NCBI GenBank assembly: GCA_027063325.1
Contig: JAMOSA010000117.1
Coordinates: forward strand, 1-10,830
Source of the DNA: Campylobacteraceae bacterium
GTDB lineage: Bacteria; Campylobacterota; Campylobacteria; Campylobacterales; Sulfurovaceae
DNA length: 10,830 bases
Direction: 5' to 3'
Position 1 is the stretch's first letter, and each line of letters starts with the position of its first letter. The position numbers and the translations under genes are program-made. Below, one piece after another: positions 1-7,183 of this stretch. Under the pieces are notes generated by a model. The model saw only the letters and a program-made list of their open reading frames with translations, was not told the DNA's origin and did no database searches.

Positions 1-1967
1 TATTACTTGGTGAACCAGGTGTTGGTAAGACTGCAATTGTAGAAGGACTTGCACAAAGAATAGTAAACAAAGAGGTACCTTTGAGTCTGCAAAACAAAAG
101 ACTCATTCAACTTGAGATGAGTTCATTGATTGCAGGTGCAAAATATAGAGGTGAATTTGAAGATAGATTAAAAGCAGTTATTGAAGAGGTCAAAAAAGAT
201 GGCAATATTATCCTCTTTATAGATGAGATTCATACAATTATTGGAGCGGGTGCCAGTGAAGGTAGCATGGATGCAGCAAATATCCTAAAGCCAATGTTGG
301 CTCGTGGTGAATTGCATACAATTGGAGCGACAACTTTAAAAGAGTATAGAAAGTATTTTGAAAAAGATGCTGCAATGCAAAGAAGATTCCAGCCTGTAAA
401 GGTTGATGAGCCAAATATAGATGAAGCATTGCAAATTCTAAGAGGGCTTAGAGAGAGACTTGAAGCTCACCACAATGTTCAAATTTTAGATAGTGCATTG
501 GTTGCAGCTGCAAAACTCTCAAATAGATATATTACAGATAGATATTTGCCAGATAAGGCTATTGACCTTATAGATGAAGCAGCAGCAGAGTTAAAGATGC
601 AAATAGAATCAGAACCATTTGAACTTGCAAAAGTAAAAAGAGAGATACAAAGATTGCAAGTAGAGATAGAGGCTCTAAAGATGGAGCTTACAGCCAAAAA
701 TGAAGAGAGAATCAAAGAGATAGAAAAAGAGTTGGCAAATCTCGAAGAACAAAAGAGACAACTTGAAGCTCAGTTTGAGACAGAAAAAGAGATATTTAAC
801 TCTATTGCAGATATTAAACAAAAGATTGAAGAGAAAAGAAGAGAAGCCGAATTTGCAAAAAGAGAAGCCAACTTCAATAAAGCAGCAGAGATTGAGTATG
901 GTGAAATCCCAGCACTTGAGAGAGAGCTTGAAGAGTTAAACAACAAGTGGGAGAAGATGCAAGAGGCTGGTACCTTGCTCAAAAATGCTGTTGATGAAGA
1001 GATGATAGCAACAATTGTAAGCAAGTGGACAGGAATACCAGTTAATAAGATGCTACAAAGTGAAAGAGAGAAGGTATTACATATTGAAGATCACCTAAGA
1101 GAAGAGGTGGTAGGTCAAGATGAGGCACTAAAAGCAGTAGCAAGAGCAATCAAAAGAAATAAAGCTGGTCTAAGTGACAACAATAGACCAATAGGAAGTT
1201 TCCTATTCTTGGGACCTACTGGAGTTGGTAAGACCCAAACAGCAAAAGCTTTGGCAAAATTCTTGTTTGACAGTGAGAAGTCACTAATTAGGATTGATAT
1301 GACAGAGTATATGGAGAAGCACTCTGTAAGTAGATTGGTAGGAGCAGCTCCTGGGTATGTAGGATATGAAGAGGGTGGACAATTGACAGAAGCTGTTAGA
1401 AGAAAGCCATATAGTGTAATACTCTTTGATGAGGTAGAAAAAGCTCATCCAGATGTATTTAATATACTATTGCAAGTGCTGGATGATGGAAGACTTACTG
1501 ATAACAAGGGTGTAACAGTAGATTTTAAAAATACTATAATCATACTCACTTCAAATATTGCAAGTGACAAGATTATGGAGTTTAAAGATCCAGAAGATAG
1601 AGAAAAAGCTGTAAGAGATGAACTCAAGCATTACTTTAAGCCTGAGTTTATAAACAGACTTGATGATTTGATTATCTTTAATCCTCTTGGAGAAGAGCAG
1701 ATAGTCAAGATCGTAGATGTACTATTTAGAGGTATTGAGAGTAAACTAAAAGAGAGAGATATTACCATTACTCTAACAGATAGTGCAAAAGCATTGATTG
1801 CAAAAGCAGGATTTGATCCGATATATGGAGCAAGACCGTTAAAAAGAGCTTTGGCAGAGATTGTAGAAGATAGACTTGCTGAAATGATCCTTGAGGGTTC
1901 ACTAAATGAGGGTGACAAGGTAATATTTGATGCAGATGGTGATAAGATAGTAACAAGAGTAGAGTAA
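1..1967 (+). CDS. clpB: ATP-dependent disaggregase ClpB (Hsp100), 5'-truncated by the window edge
   Basis: ClpB is a cytoplasmic hexameric AAA+ chaperone that, with DnaK, pulls polypeptides out of aggregates after heat stress. The reading frame is open from base 3, before any start codon, and already encodes the first Walker A (GEPGVGKT, bases 9-32); a TTG start at 81 would cut off this P-loop, so it is not the real start. About 205 N-terminal residues (N-domain and start of NBD1) should lie upstream, by comparison with E. coli ClpB. Seen in order: NBD1 pore loop AGAKYRGEF, Walker B with Asp-Glu at 222-227, the RRF arginine-finger region, a long charged coiled-coil M-domain (roughly 600-980), NBD2 Walker A GPTGVGKT (1212-1235), pore loop PGYVGYEEGG, Walker B Asp-Glu at 1428-1433, a TSN sensor 1 and sensor 2 GARPLKRA. 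The full-length M-domain and the absence of an IGF/IGL ClpP loop favour ClpB over ClpA or ClpC. The gene is convergent with the next one. Confidence 0.97.
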   Translation, partial: LLGEPGVGKTAIVEGLAQRIVNKEVPLSLQNKRLIQLEMSSLIAGAKYRGEFEDRLKAVIEEVKKDGNIILFIDEIHTIIGAGASEGSMDAANILKPMLARGELHTIGATTLKEYRKYFEKDAAMQRRFQPVKVDEPNIDEALQILRGLRERLEAHHNVQILDSALVAAAKLSNRYITDRYLPDKAIDLIDEAAAELKMQIESEPFELAKVKREIQRLQVEIEALKMELTAKNEERIKEIEKELANLEEQKRQLEAQFETEKEIFNSIADIKQKIEEKRREAEFAKREANFNKAAEIEYGEIPALERELEELNNKWEKMQEAGTLLKNAVDEEMIATIVSKWTGIPVNKMLQSEREKVLHIEDHLREEVVGQDEALKAVARAIKRNKAGLSDNNRPIGSFLFLGPTGVGKTQTAKALAKFLFDSEKSLIRIDMTEYMEKHSVSRLVGAAPGYVGYEEGGQLTEAVRRKPYSVILFDEVEKAHPDVFNILLQVLDDGRLTDNKGVTVDFKNTIIILTSNIASDKIMEFKDPEDREKAVRDELKHYFKPEFINRLDDLIIFNPLGEEQIVKIVDVLFRGIESKLKERDITITLTDSAKALIAKAGFDPIYGARPLKRALAEIVEDRLAEMILEGSLNEGDKVIFDADGDKIVTRVE

Positions 1968-1980
1968 TACTGATATATAC

Positions 1981-2005
1981 TCCCTTCCCATAAGAAGGGG
2001 AGGGA
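1981..2005. terminator. GC-rich hairpin between convergent clpB and methyltransferase genes
   Basis: Bases 1981-1989 pair with 1997-2005 in a 9-bp stem with one G-T wobble and a 7-nt loop; this is among the most GC-rich patches of the window. It starts 14 nt after the clpB stop and ends 18 nt before the methyltransferase stop. On the plus strand a run of six T follows only 12 nt after the stem, so it is not a textbook intrinsic terminator. On the minus strand no T-run follows. Its position between two converging genes makes a terminator role plausible, possibly in both directions. Confidence 0.5.
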
Positions 2006-2023
2006 AGTTGAAGAAAATTTTTT

Positions 2024-2779
2024 CTATCTACAAAATGCCAAGAGTGAGGCTGTAACTGCTACATTGAGTGATTCTACACCTCTGTTCATTGGGATTTTTA
2101 TCTCTTTGTTGCAAATATCTGCTACCTCTTTAGATACTCCGTTTGATTCATTTCCAAGTACAAATATACTTTTGTCAGATATTTTGGTATCAAACAAACT
2201 CTCCTTGGCTTTTACATTCAAATTGTACAATGTAGCATCATCATCCAAAAACTCTTTTAGAGTCTGGACCAAGTTTTGAGTCCTGATTACAGGTAATTTA
2301 AACAAAGTACCTACACTTGCTTTTATAACCAGTGGTGTTATAGAGCTTGTACCTTTTGTAGGGATTATGACTGCATCTATATCTCCGGCTGTAGCAGAGC
2401 GTATTATCATACCTGTATTTTGTGGATTGGTGATACCATCTAATGCCAACAGTTTGTAGCTTTTGTATTGTGATAAAAAATTTGTAGTATCTGTATAGTT
2501 TGTCATTATGATATCCAGTGCTACACCCTGATCCTGTCTGGCATTTTTTGATATCCTTGAGAGAGCCTTTTTATCATGCAACTCTATTGGGATATTGCGA
2601 GAAAGAGCCATAGACTCTATCTCTTTTAGTATATTTGCAGGTTTGTTACTACTGCTTAGATGCAGTTTGTATATCTTTATGGTAGTATCTGATAATGCTT
2701 CAGCTACTGCCTGTCTGCCATATATAGTCAAGATACCATCAAAGAATCTCTTTTTATCCTGATAACTTTTACTCTGCAT
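2024..2779 (-). CDS. SpoU/TrmH-family RNA 2'-O-ribose methyltransferase (RlmB-like)
   Basis: This 251-residue protein should transfer a methyl group from S-adenosylmethionine to a ribose 2'-OH in rRNA or tRNA. Residues about 18-90 (IYGRQAVAEAL to DQGVALDI) match the SpoU substrate-binding N-domain found in RlmB. Residues 111-249 form the trefoil-knot SPOUT domain with its three motifs: motif 1 LDGITNPQNTGMIIRSATA (113-131, Asn121 and the likely catalytic Arg127), motif 2 FVLGNESNGVS (206-216) and motif 3 IPMNRGVESLNVAV (229-242). Length and domain order fit RlmB (23S rRNA Gm2251; E. coli 243 aa), but family members with other targets look alike, so no symbol is given. The ATG follows the fabI stop with a 2-nt gap and has only a poorly spaced AAGG before it, which suggests translational coupling. 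An internal TTG just before the IYGRQ segment is a possible alternative start. Confidence 0.88.
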   Translation of the reverse strand: MQSKSYQDKKRFFDGILTIYGRQAVAEALSDTTIKIYKLHLSSSNKPANILKEIESMALSRNIPIELHDKKALSRISKNARQDQGVALDIIMTNYTDTTNFLSQYKSYKLLALDGITNPQNTGMIIRSATAGDIDAVIIPTKGTSSITPLVIKASVGTLFKLPVIRTQNLVQTLKEFLDDDATLYNLNVKAKESLFDTKISDKSIFVLGNESNGVSKEVADICNKEIKIPMNRGVESLNVAVTASLLAFCR

Positions 2780-2782
2780 ACC

Positions 2783-3604
2783 TTAGCAATCTTTCCATGC
2801 AATTTCGGTTTTGCCATTTTCATCAAATTCAATTGCCGGCATACCCATTATATTGAATCCACTGTCCACATAGTGTATCTCACCAGTTACAGAGCGACTA
2901 AGATCACTTAGTAGGTACATACCACTGTTGCCTACATCCTGGATAGTTACATTTCTTCTTAGTGGAGAGTTGACAGCATTCCACTTGAGCATAAAACTAA
3001 AGTCATCAATACCAGAAGCTGCTAATGTCTTAATAGGTCCGGCACTGATAGCATTGACTCTGATACCATCTCTTCCCAAATCTTCAGCCATATACTTTAC
3101 ACTCATCTCAAGAGCGGCTTTGGCTACTCCCATAAGGTTGTATGATGGTATATATTTGACTCCACCATAATAAGATAGCGTCAACAAAGAAGCATCTTGA
3201 TTCATAATAGGCTTTAGTACCTGGGCAAGTTCTATAAATGAATATACAGATATCTCCATAGCTACATTAAATGCCTCTTTTGGAATATCTACAAAGTGAC
3301 CGCTAAGACCCTCTTTTGGTGCAAAGGCTATAGAGTGAACCAAGAAATCAATTTTGCCAAAATCTTTTTCCAATGACTCTTTTAGGGCTTTGATCTCTTG
3401 TGGTTTGCTTACATCACAAGGATAGAATCTCTCTCCACACTCCAACTCATCTGCTATTGGTTTGAGTTTTCTCTCAAATCTCTCATTTAGGTATGTTATT
3501 GCCAACTCTGCACCTTGCTCTTTACACGCTTTTGCTATTCCATAAGCAATTGATTTTTTGTTTGCAATACCAAGTACAATACCTCTTTTACCCTTCATTA
3601 TCAT
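2783..3604 (-). CDS. fabI: Enoyl-[acyl-carrier-protein] reductase (NADH), FabI
   Basis: FabI reduces trans-2-enoyl-ACP to acyl-ACP, the last step of each elongation cycle of cytoplasmic type II fatty-acid synthesis; it is the triclosan/diazaborine target. The 273 residues form one SDR Rossmann domain: the nucleotide-binding segment GIANKKSIAYGIA (12-24), HSIAFAP (90-96), and the FabI-type active site with Tyr145, Tyr155 and Lys162 (the Y-x6-K spacing that separates FabI from ordinary SDRs), then the substrate-loop region SAGPIKTLAASGI (187-199). The frame is open to a TTG at 3631, but the ATG at 3604 is chosen because GGAGG lies 7 nt upstream and the protein then has the usual length (H. pylori FabI is about 275 aa). 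A second ATG two codons on is less well spaced. The gene has its own promoter-like box and is followed at once by the RNA methyltransferase gene. Residue 93 is Ala where E. coli FabI has Gly93. Confidence 0.96.
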   Translation of the reverse strand: MIMKGKRGIVLGIANKKSIAYGIAKACKEQGAELAITYLNERFERKLKPIADELECGERFYPCDVSKPQEIKALKESLEKDFGKIDFLVHSIAFAPKEGLSGHFVDIPKEAFNVAMEISVYSFIELAQVLKPIMNQDASLLTLSYYGGVKYIPSYNLMGVAKAALEMSVKYMAEDLGRDGIRVNAISAGPIKTLAASGIDDFSFMLKWNAVNSPLRRNVTIQDVGNSGMYLLSDLSRSVTGEIHYVDSGFNIMGMPAIEFDENGKTEIAWKDC

Positions 3605-3611
3605 ATCTTTA

Positions 3612-3616
3612 CCTCC
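3612..3616 (-). promoter_or_regulatory. Strong ribosome binding site of fabI
   Basis: The minus strand reads GGAGG, then 7 nt, then ATG at 3604. This is a near-optimal Shine-Dalgarno and it decides the fabI start against the in-frame TTG at 3631, which would place this site inside the coding region. Confidence 0.85.
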
Positions 3617-3642
3617 AAATTGACTATTCAAACTCTTGTACT

Positions 3643-3651
3643 ATTTTAGCA
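3643..3651 (-). promoter_or_regulatory. Putative extended -10 promoter of fabI
   Basis: The minus strand reads TGCTAAAAT, an extended -10 (TG-N-TAAAAT, hexamer at 3643-3648). Transcription would begin near 3636, giving a leader of about 30 nt. There is no recognisable -35; the upstream DNA is A/T-rich, as is usual for epsilonproteobacterial sigma-70 promoters. It lies in the 126-nt gap after the SNF2 stop, and I see no clear terminator hairpin for the SNF2 gene there, so read-through into fabI is possible. Confidence 0.5.
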
Positions 3652-3730
3652 CTTTTTATATCTATATATTACATTTTCAGATAATTTTGAGAGTTAATTC
3701 AATATAGTGTTACTTTGCTATTTGTAAAAT

Positions 3731-6700
3731 TTATTGATGAAGTAACTCTAATAACTCTTTTGGATCTATCTGTTTTTTGCCATCTTTGGTACTATTTTTG
3801 CTGTAAATACCATTTTGTAAATTACTCTTTTTATCTTGTAGTTGTAGTATCTTCTCCTCTATTGAGTGTTCAATAATAAGTTTATATACAAATACACTTC
3901 TATTTTGACCAATTCTGTATGCTCTATCTGTTGCTTGATTCTCAACAGCAGGATTCCACCATGGATCATAATGTATTACTGTATCTGCTTCTACCAAATT
4001 GAGTCCCACTCCACCTGCTTTGAGGCTAATTAGAAATATATTGCAATCTTTTTCTTTGAACTTTTCAATTGCCTCTTCTCTTTTGCGTGTTTTTCCTGTC
4101 AATTTTGAGTATTTAATACCCTTTTGTCTCAATCCATCTTCTAAAATTGCAAGCATTGAAGTAAATTGACTAAATACCAGTATTTTTCTCCCCTCATCTA
4201 TAAGCTCTTCTACAAGTTCAAAAAACATCTCTTTCTTTGCTGACTCTTCTGTCTTTTTTATTGTATTTATACTCAGTAGCTGAGGATCACAACAAACTTG
4301 TCTGAGTTTCAAAAGAGCATCAAGTATCATTATATGTGAACGAGCCAATCCTTTTTTGGCTATCTCATCTCTTACTGCTTTTTCCATTGTAAGTCTAACA
4401 TTTTCATACAATATAGCCTGTTTTGAACCAAATGGTACTTTTCTTATCATTTCTATCTTTTCTGGTAACTCTTTGAGTACTTCATCTTTGGTTCTTCTTA
4501 GCATAAATGGTGCAATTTTTGCTCTGAGTCTGTTTGATATATTTATATCATTACTCTTTTCAATAGGATTTTTGTAGAGTTTGTTAAAAGTTGTCTGAGT
4601 ACCCAAAAATCCGGGCATCAAAAAGTCAAATATAGACCAAAGTTCTCCTAAGTGGTTCTCCATGGGAGTACCAGTAAGAGCCAATTTGTGTTTTGCCTTT
4701 AGATTCTTAATAGCTTGAGTGATTTTTGCTTTTGGATTTTTTATTTTTTGGGCTTCATCTAATATAATAGCACCAAATGTAATTTTTGATAATATCTTAT
4801 AGTCATTAAGAGCAATATTATAAGTTGTAATTACAATATCGTAATTACTCAAATTCTCATATGTATCTTCTCTGTTTGTACCATAGAGTATGGTGAAAGT
4901 AAGGTTTGGTGTAAATTTGGTTATTTCATCTCTCCAGTTACTAAGCAAAGAGGTTGGTACAACTACAAGAGTTGTATTATACTCTGTTGCATTTTGCTCT
5001 TTTTGGTATTGTAAAAATGCAAGTGATTGAAGAGTTTTGCCCAGTCCCATATCATCAGCCAGTACTCCTCCAAAACCATACTCTTTTAAAAATGTAAGCC
5101 AGGAGATACCAAATAGTTGGTACTCTCTAAGAGTAGCTTTTAGATTTTTAGATGGCTTTATCTGTTTGATACCTGTAAAACTTCTAAGTTTTTGGCTCAA
5201 TTCTCTTAGTTCAAATCCTCTTTTCCACTCTACAATACTGTTTTCCATAGGCTCTACAAGATGGGCATTAAATCTATCTACTCTTAAGCTCTTGCCATCT
5301 TTTGCTATATTGTCAAATAGTTGATAAAGTGTTTTGAGGATAGGTTTTAATAATTCAGATTTTATATGTACAAATTGATTTTTTTCTATACTCAAATTTA
5401 TATACTCAGGCAACTCTTTGGGTGAATCATACTGATGTAAAAGTGTAGATACAATTGGTACAAGAGGATACTTTTTACCATTTATATCCAAATTGAAAGA
5501 TAATTCAAACCAACCATTACTGTCACTAAAACTGCTTTGGGCTTCTATATCTGCTACATAATTGAAGTTATACTCTTCAACTTCTTCTTTTTCTATTATC
5601 CATCCACTTGATTTTAATTTGGGTATAGACTCTTCCAAAAATTTTCTTACAGCTTCAATATTATCTTGCTCTTTAGAAGAGATTGCTGTCTTAAATATAT
5701 ATTTCTCTTCATCAATTATATAAAGATCATATTCGCTTAAACTATCTATATACCCTTGTTCAATATCCTTTTTTCTAAGTATTGAATATATATTATTATT
5801 ATCCCTAATTCTACTTCTTGGACTAAATTTTGCTCCAACCTCTATTGAATCGTATAAAAATGATATTTTACACTCAATACAAAATCTGTTTTCACTTTGG
5901 ATAATTATCAATTTTGGTATTGGTGTTGTATCTATATATTGAATATCTACAATATTATCAGGCAGAGGAATAGTGGTTTTGCTAATTAGATCCAAGTTTT
6001 TTGATACAAACTCTTTTAGATCCTCTTCATCTATTGATGGTGATTTTAACATATGCTCAATAAGTTTGGTAGGCTTATTTGTATCTACTTCATATATTTT
6101 ATTCTCCTGAGGTAGTATTACAAATGGAGGTTCTGTCATAAATAGATGCTCTATATCTATATTATCTGATTTTAATATATATTTGCCTTTTTCATCTTTT
6201 ACCCATTGAAAATCTTCTGTCAATTTTGTATCACTGTACTTTAGAGGCTCTTTATTGTCTTGATAGTATGCTCTGCCTGTTTTAACTACTCTTCTTAATA
6301 GTTCTGCTCCTATATTTCCTTGGAGTATATTATGATTTGTATCTATTTGTATTTCAAGTAAAAATAATAGATTTAGTATGATTATATCTTCAGTTGTTAG
6401 ATATTCATACTTAAATAGTGTTGCTAACATTATCTCCAACTCATTTGATGATATTTTAGCTCCTTTGCTATATGAACCATTTTTGAGTCTCTTTGCTTTA
6501 TATATTGAAATATTTTTAAATTTTGAATTGTCTGAATTTATTCTATAATTTATTCTATATTCTGTTTTATCATTTAAGTCTATTTGTGGTTTTGTATTGC
6601 TTGATAGGCTCAGTAACTGTTCCAGCCAGTAGTACTCATTACCAGAGAGAGTACTACTCATACCGTTTAACAACTCATAACATACAGCTACTGAGTGTTT

Positions 6701-6979
6701 ACAGTTATATTCTACTGGACAAGAGCATACAGAATCTATCAATATCGAACCCTCATCATCTATCTCTATGTCAATCTCTTGATTATATATAGATCCTCTA
6801 CTACCTTTAACTCTGGATTCTATAAAGAGTTTTTCGGAATTTACTACATAAAATTCCAAATCTAATACTCTATTTGCCTGATAGAGTTCAAATCCTTTTT
6901 TTATATCAGAAGGATAAAAAGAACTGTTTATATCATTAAGAGTGATTTGAAAATCTAATTTGCCTAATTCATTTTCCAT
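3731..6979 (-). CDS. SWIM zinc-finger SNF2-family helicase-like ATPase
   Basis: This 1082-residue protein is a DNA-stimulated SF2 ATPase of the bacterial SNF2/RapA group, expected to translocate on duplex DNA or remodel protein-DNA complexes; its biological role is unknown. Near the N-terminus Cys85, Cys87, Cys93 and His95 form a CxC-x5-CxH SWIM zinc finger. Residues about 100-600 show no motif I recognise. The SNF2 motor follows: motif I DDMGLGKT (642-649), motif Ia VVVPTSLLSNW (672-682), motif II DEAQ (741-744), motif III LTGTPMEN (768-775), then the second RecA lobe with LVFSQFTSM (934-942), LKAGGVGLNL (986-995), DPWWNP (1005-1010) and motif VI QATDRAYRIGQ (1015-1025). All catalytic motifs are intact. 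The frame is open to a TTG at 7006, but the ATG at 6979 has AAAGG 11 nt upstream and is preferred. It appears monocistronic. By eye its N-terminal half is more A/T-rich and richer in ATA codons than its neighbours, which may hint at transfer. Confidence 0.93.
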   Translation of the reverse strand: MENELGKLDFQITLNDINSSFYPSDIKKGFELYQANRVLDLEFYVVNSEKLFIESRVKGSRGSIYNQEIDIEIDDEGSILIDSVCSCPVEYNCKHSVAVCYELLNGMSSTLSGNEYYWLEQLLSLSSNTKPQIDLNDKTEYRINYRINSDNSKFKNISIYKAKRLKNGSYSKGAKISSNELEIMLATLFKYEYLTTEDIIILNLLFLLEIQIDTNHNILQGNIGAELLRRVVKTGRAYYQDNKEPLKYSDTKLTEDFQWVKDEKGKYILKSDNIDIEHLFMTEPPFVILPQENKIYEVDTNKPTKLIEHMLKSPSIDEEDLKEFVSKNLDLISKTTIPLPDNIVDIQYIDTTPIPKLIIIQSENRFCIECKISFLYDSIEVGAKFSPRSRIRDNNNIYSILRKKDIEQGYIDSLSEYDLYIIDEEKYIFKTAISSKEQDNIEAVRKFLEESIPKLKSSGWIIEKEEVEEYNFNYVADIEAQSSFSDSNGWFELSFNLDINGKKYPLVPIVSTLLHQYDSPKELPEYINLSIEKNQFVHIKSELLKPILKTLYQLFDNIAKDGKSLRVDRFNAHLVEPMENSIVEWKRGFELRELSQKLRSFTGIKQIKPSKNLKATLREYQLFGISWLTFLKEYGFGGVLADDMGLGKTLQSLAFLQYQKEQNATEYNTTLVVVPTSLLSNWRDEITKFTPNLTFTILYGTNREDTYENLSNYDIVITTYNIALNDYKILSKITFGAIILDEAQKIKNPKAKITQAIKNLKAKHKLALTGTPMENHLGELWSIFDFLMPGFLGTQTTFNKLYKNPIEKSNDINISNRLRAKIAPFMLRRTKDEVLKELPEKIEMIRKVPFGSKQAILYENVRLTMEKAVRDEIAKKGLARSHIMILDALLKLRQVCCDPQLLSINTIKKTEESAKKEMFFELVEELIDEGRKILVFSQFTSMLAILEDGLRQKGIKYSKLTGKTRKREEAIEKFKEKDCNIFLISLKAGGVGLNLVEADTVIHYDPWWNPAVENQATDRAYRIGQNRSVFVYKLIIEHSIEEKILQLQDKKSNLQNGIYSKNSTKDGKKQIDPKELLELLHQ

Positions 6980-7183
6980 AATTAATATAACCTTTAAAAA
7001 GATCAAAAGTAAAATTTTGACAAGAGTGTATTATACCTAAAATTAAAATATCAAGAATAGTATTAATCAATTTTAGAGTCCATATCAGCTTAAAAGAGAA
7101 GCTTTTTGTAACAAGAATTTGAGGTATTCCCCCGAATTTTATTAATAGATAAAAATTCTTAGATAATTAAATATTATTTGAGA
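6980..7183. other. 204-nt intergenic region between uup and the SNF2 gene
   Basis: No gene is visible here. It holds the SNF2 promoter-like box near 7030-7035. It also holds a small hairpin (7087-7091 with 7099-7103, 7-nt loop, running into TTTTT on the plus strand) and a perfect 7-bp inverted repeat, GAATTTT at 7134-7140 and AAAATTC at 7152-7158, with an 11-nt spacer. Neither hairpin is followed by a T-run on the minus strand, so neither is a good intrinsic terminator for uup. Confidence 0.7.
7030..7035 (-). promoter_or_regulatory. Putative -10 box of the SNF2 gene
   Basis: The minus strand carries a perfect TATAAT here, preceded by TTTTAGG. It would start a transcript near 7023 with a leader of about 44 nt to the ATG at 6979. 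A TTGATA sequence lies upstream at 7049-7054, but only 13 nt from the -10, too close for a standard -35. In an A/T-rich genome a single TATAAT is modest evidence; its position is what supports it. Confidence 0.5.

Noticed and set aside
81..83. TTG at 81 as the clpB start
   Set aside because: The same frame is open upstream to the window edge and encodes the essential first Walker A there; the gene is simply cut by the window.
2064..2279. Plus-strand open frames of 60-95 codons at 2064-2279, 2928-3170, 3493-3684, 4356-4577, 5037-5324, 6523-6792 and 8454-8684
   Set aside because: Each lies antisense within a strongly supported gene, is low-complexity (Ser/Leu/Ile-rich, typical of antisense to Glu/Lys-rich coding) and lacks a convincing ribosome binding site.
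3605..3631. fabI starting at the TTG at 3631 (282 aa)
   Set aside because: The strong GGAGG lies inside this extension and is ideally placed for the ATG at 3604, which also gives the usual FabI length.
3731..6979. SNF2 protein as part of a DISARM-like or other defence island
   Set aside because: No methyltransferase, DUF1998, phospholipase-D or nuclease partner lies beside it; neighbours are fabI and uup. The TrmH-family enzyme nearby modifies RNA, not DNA.
6980..7006. SNF2 gene starting at the TTG at 7006
   Set aside because: No ribosome binding site precedes it, and the added nine residues are hydrophobic filler; the ATG at 6979 has AAAGG upstream.
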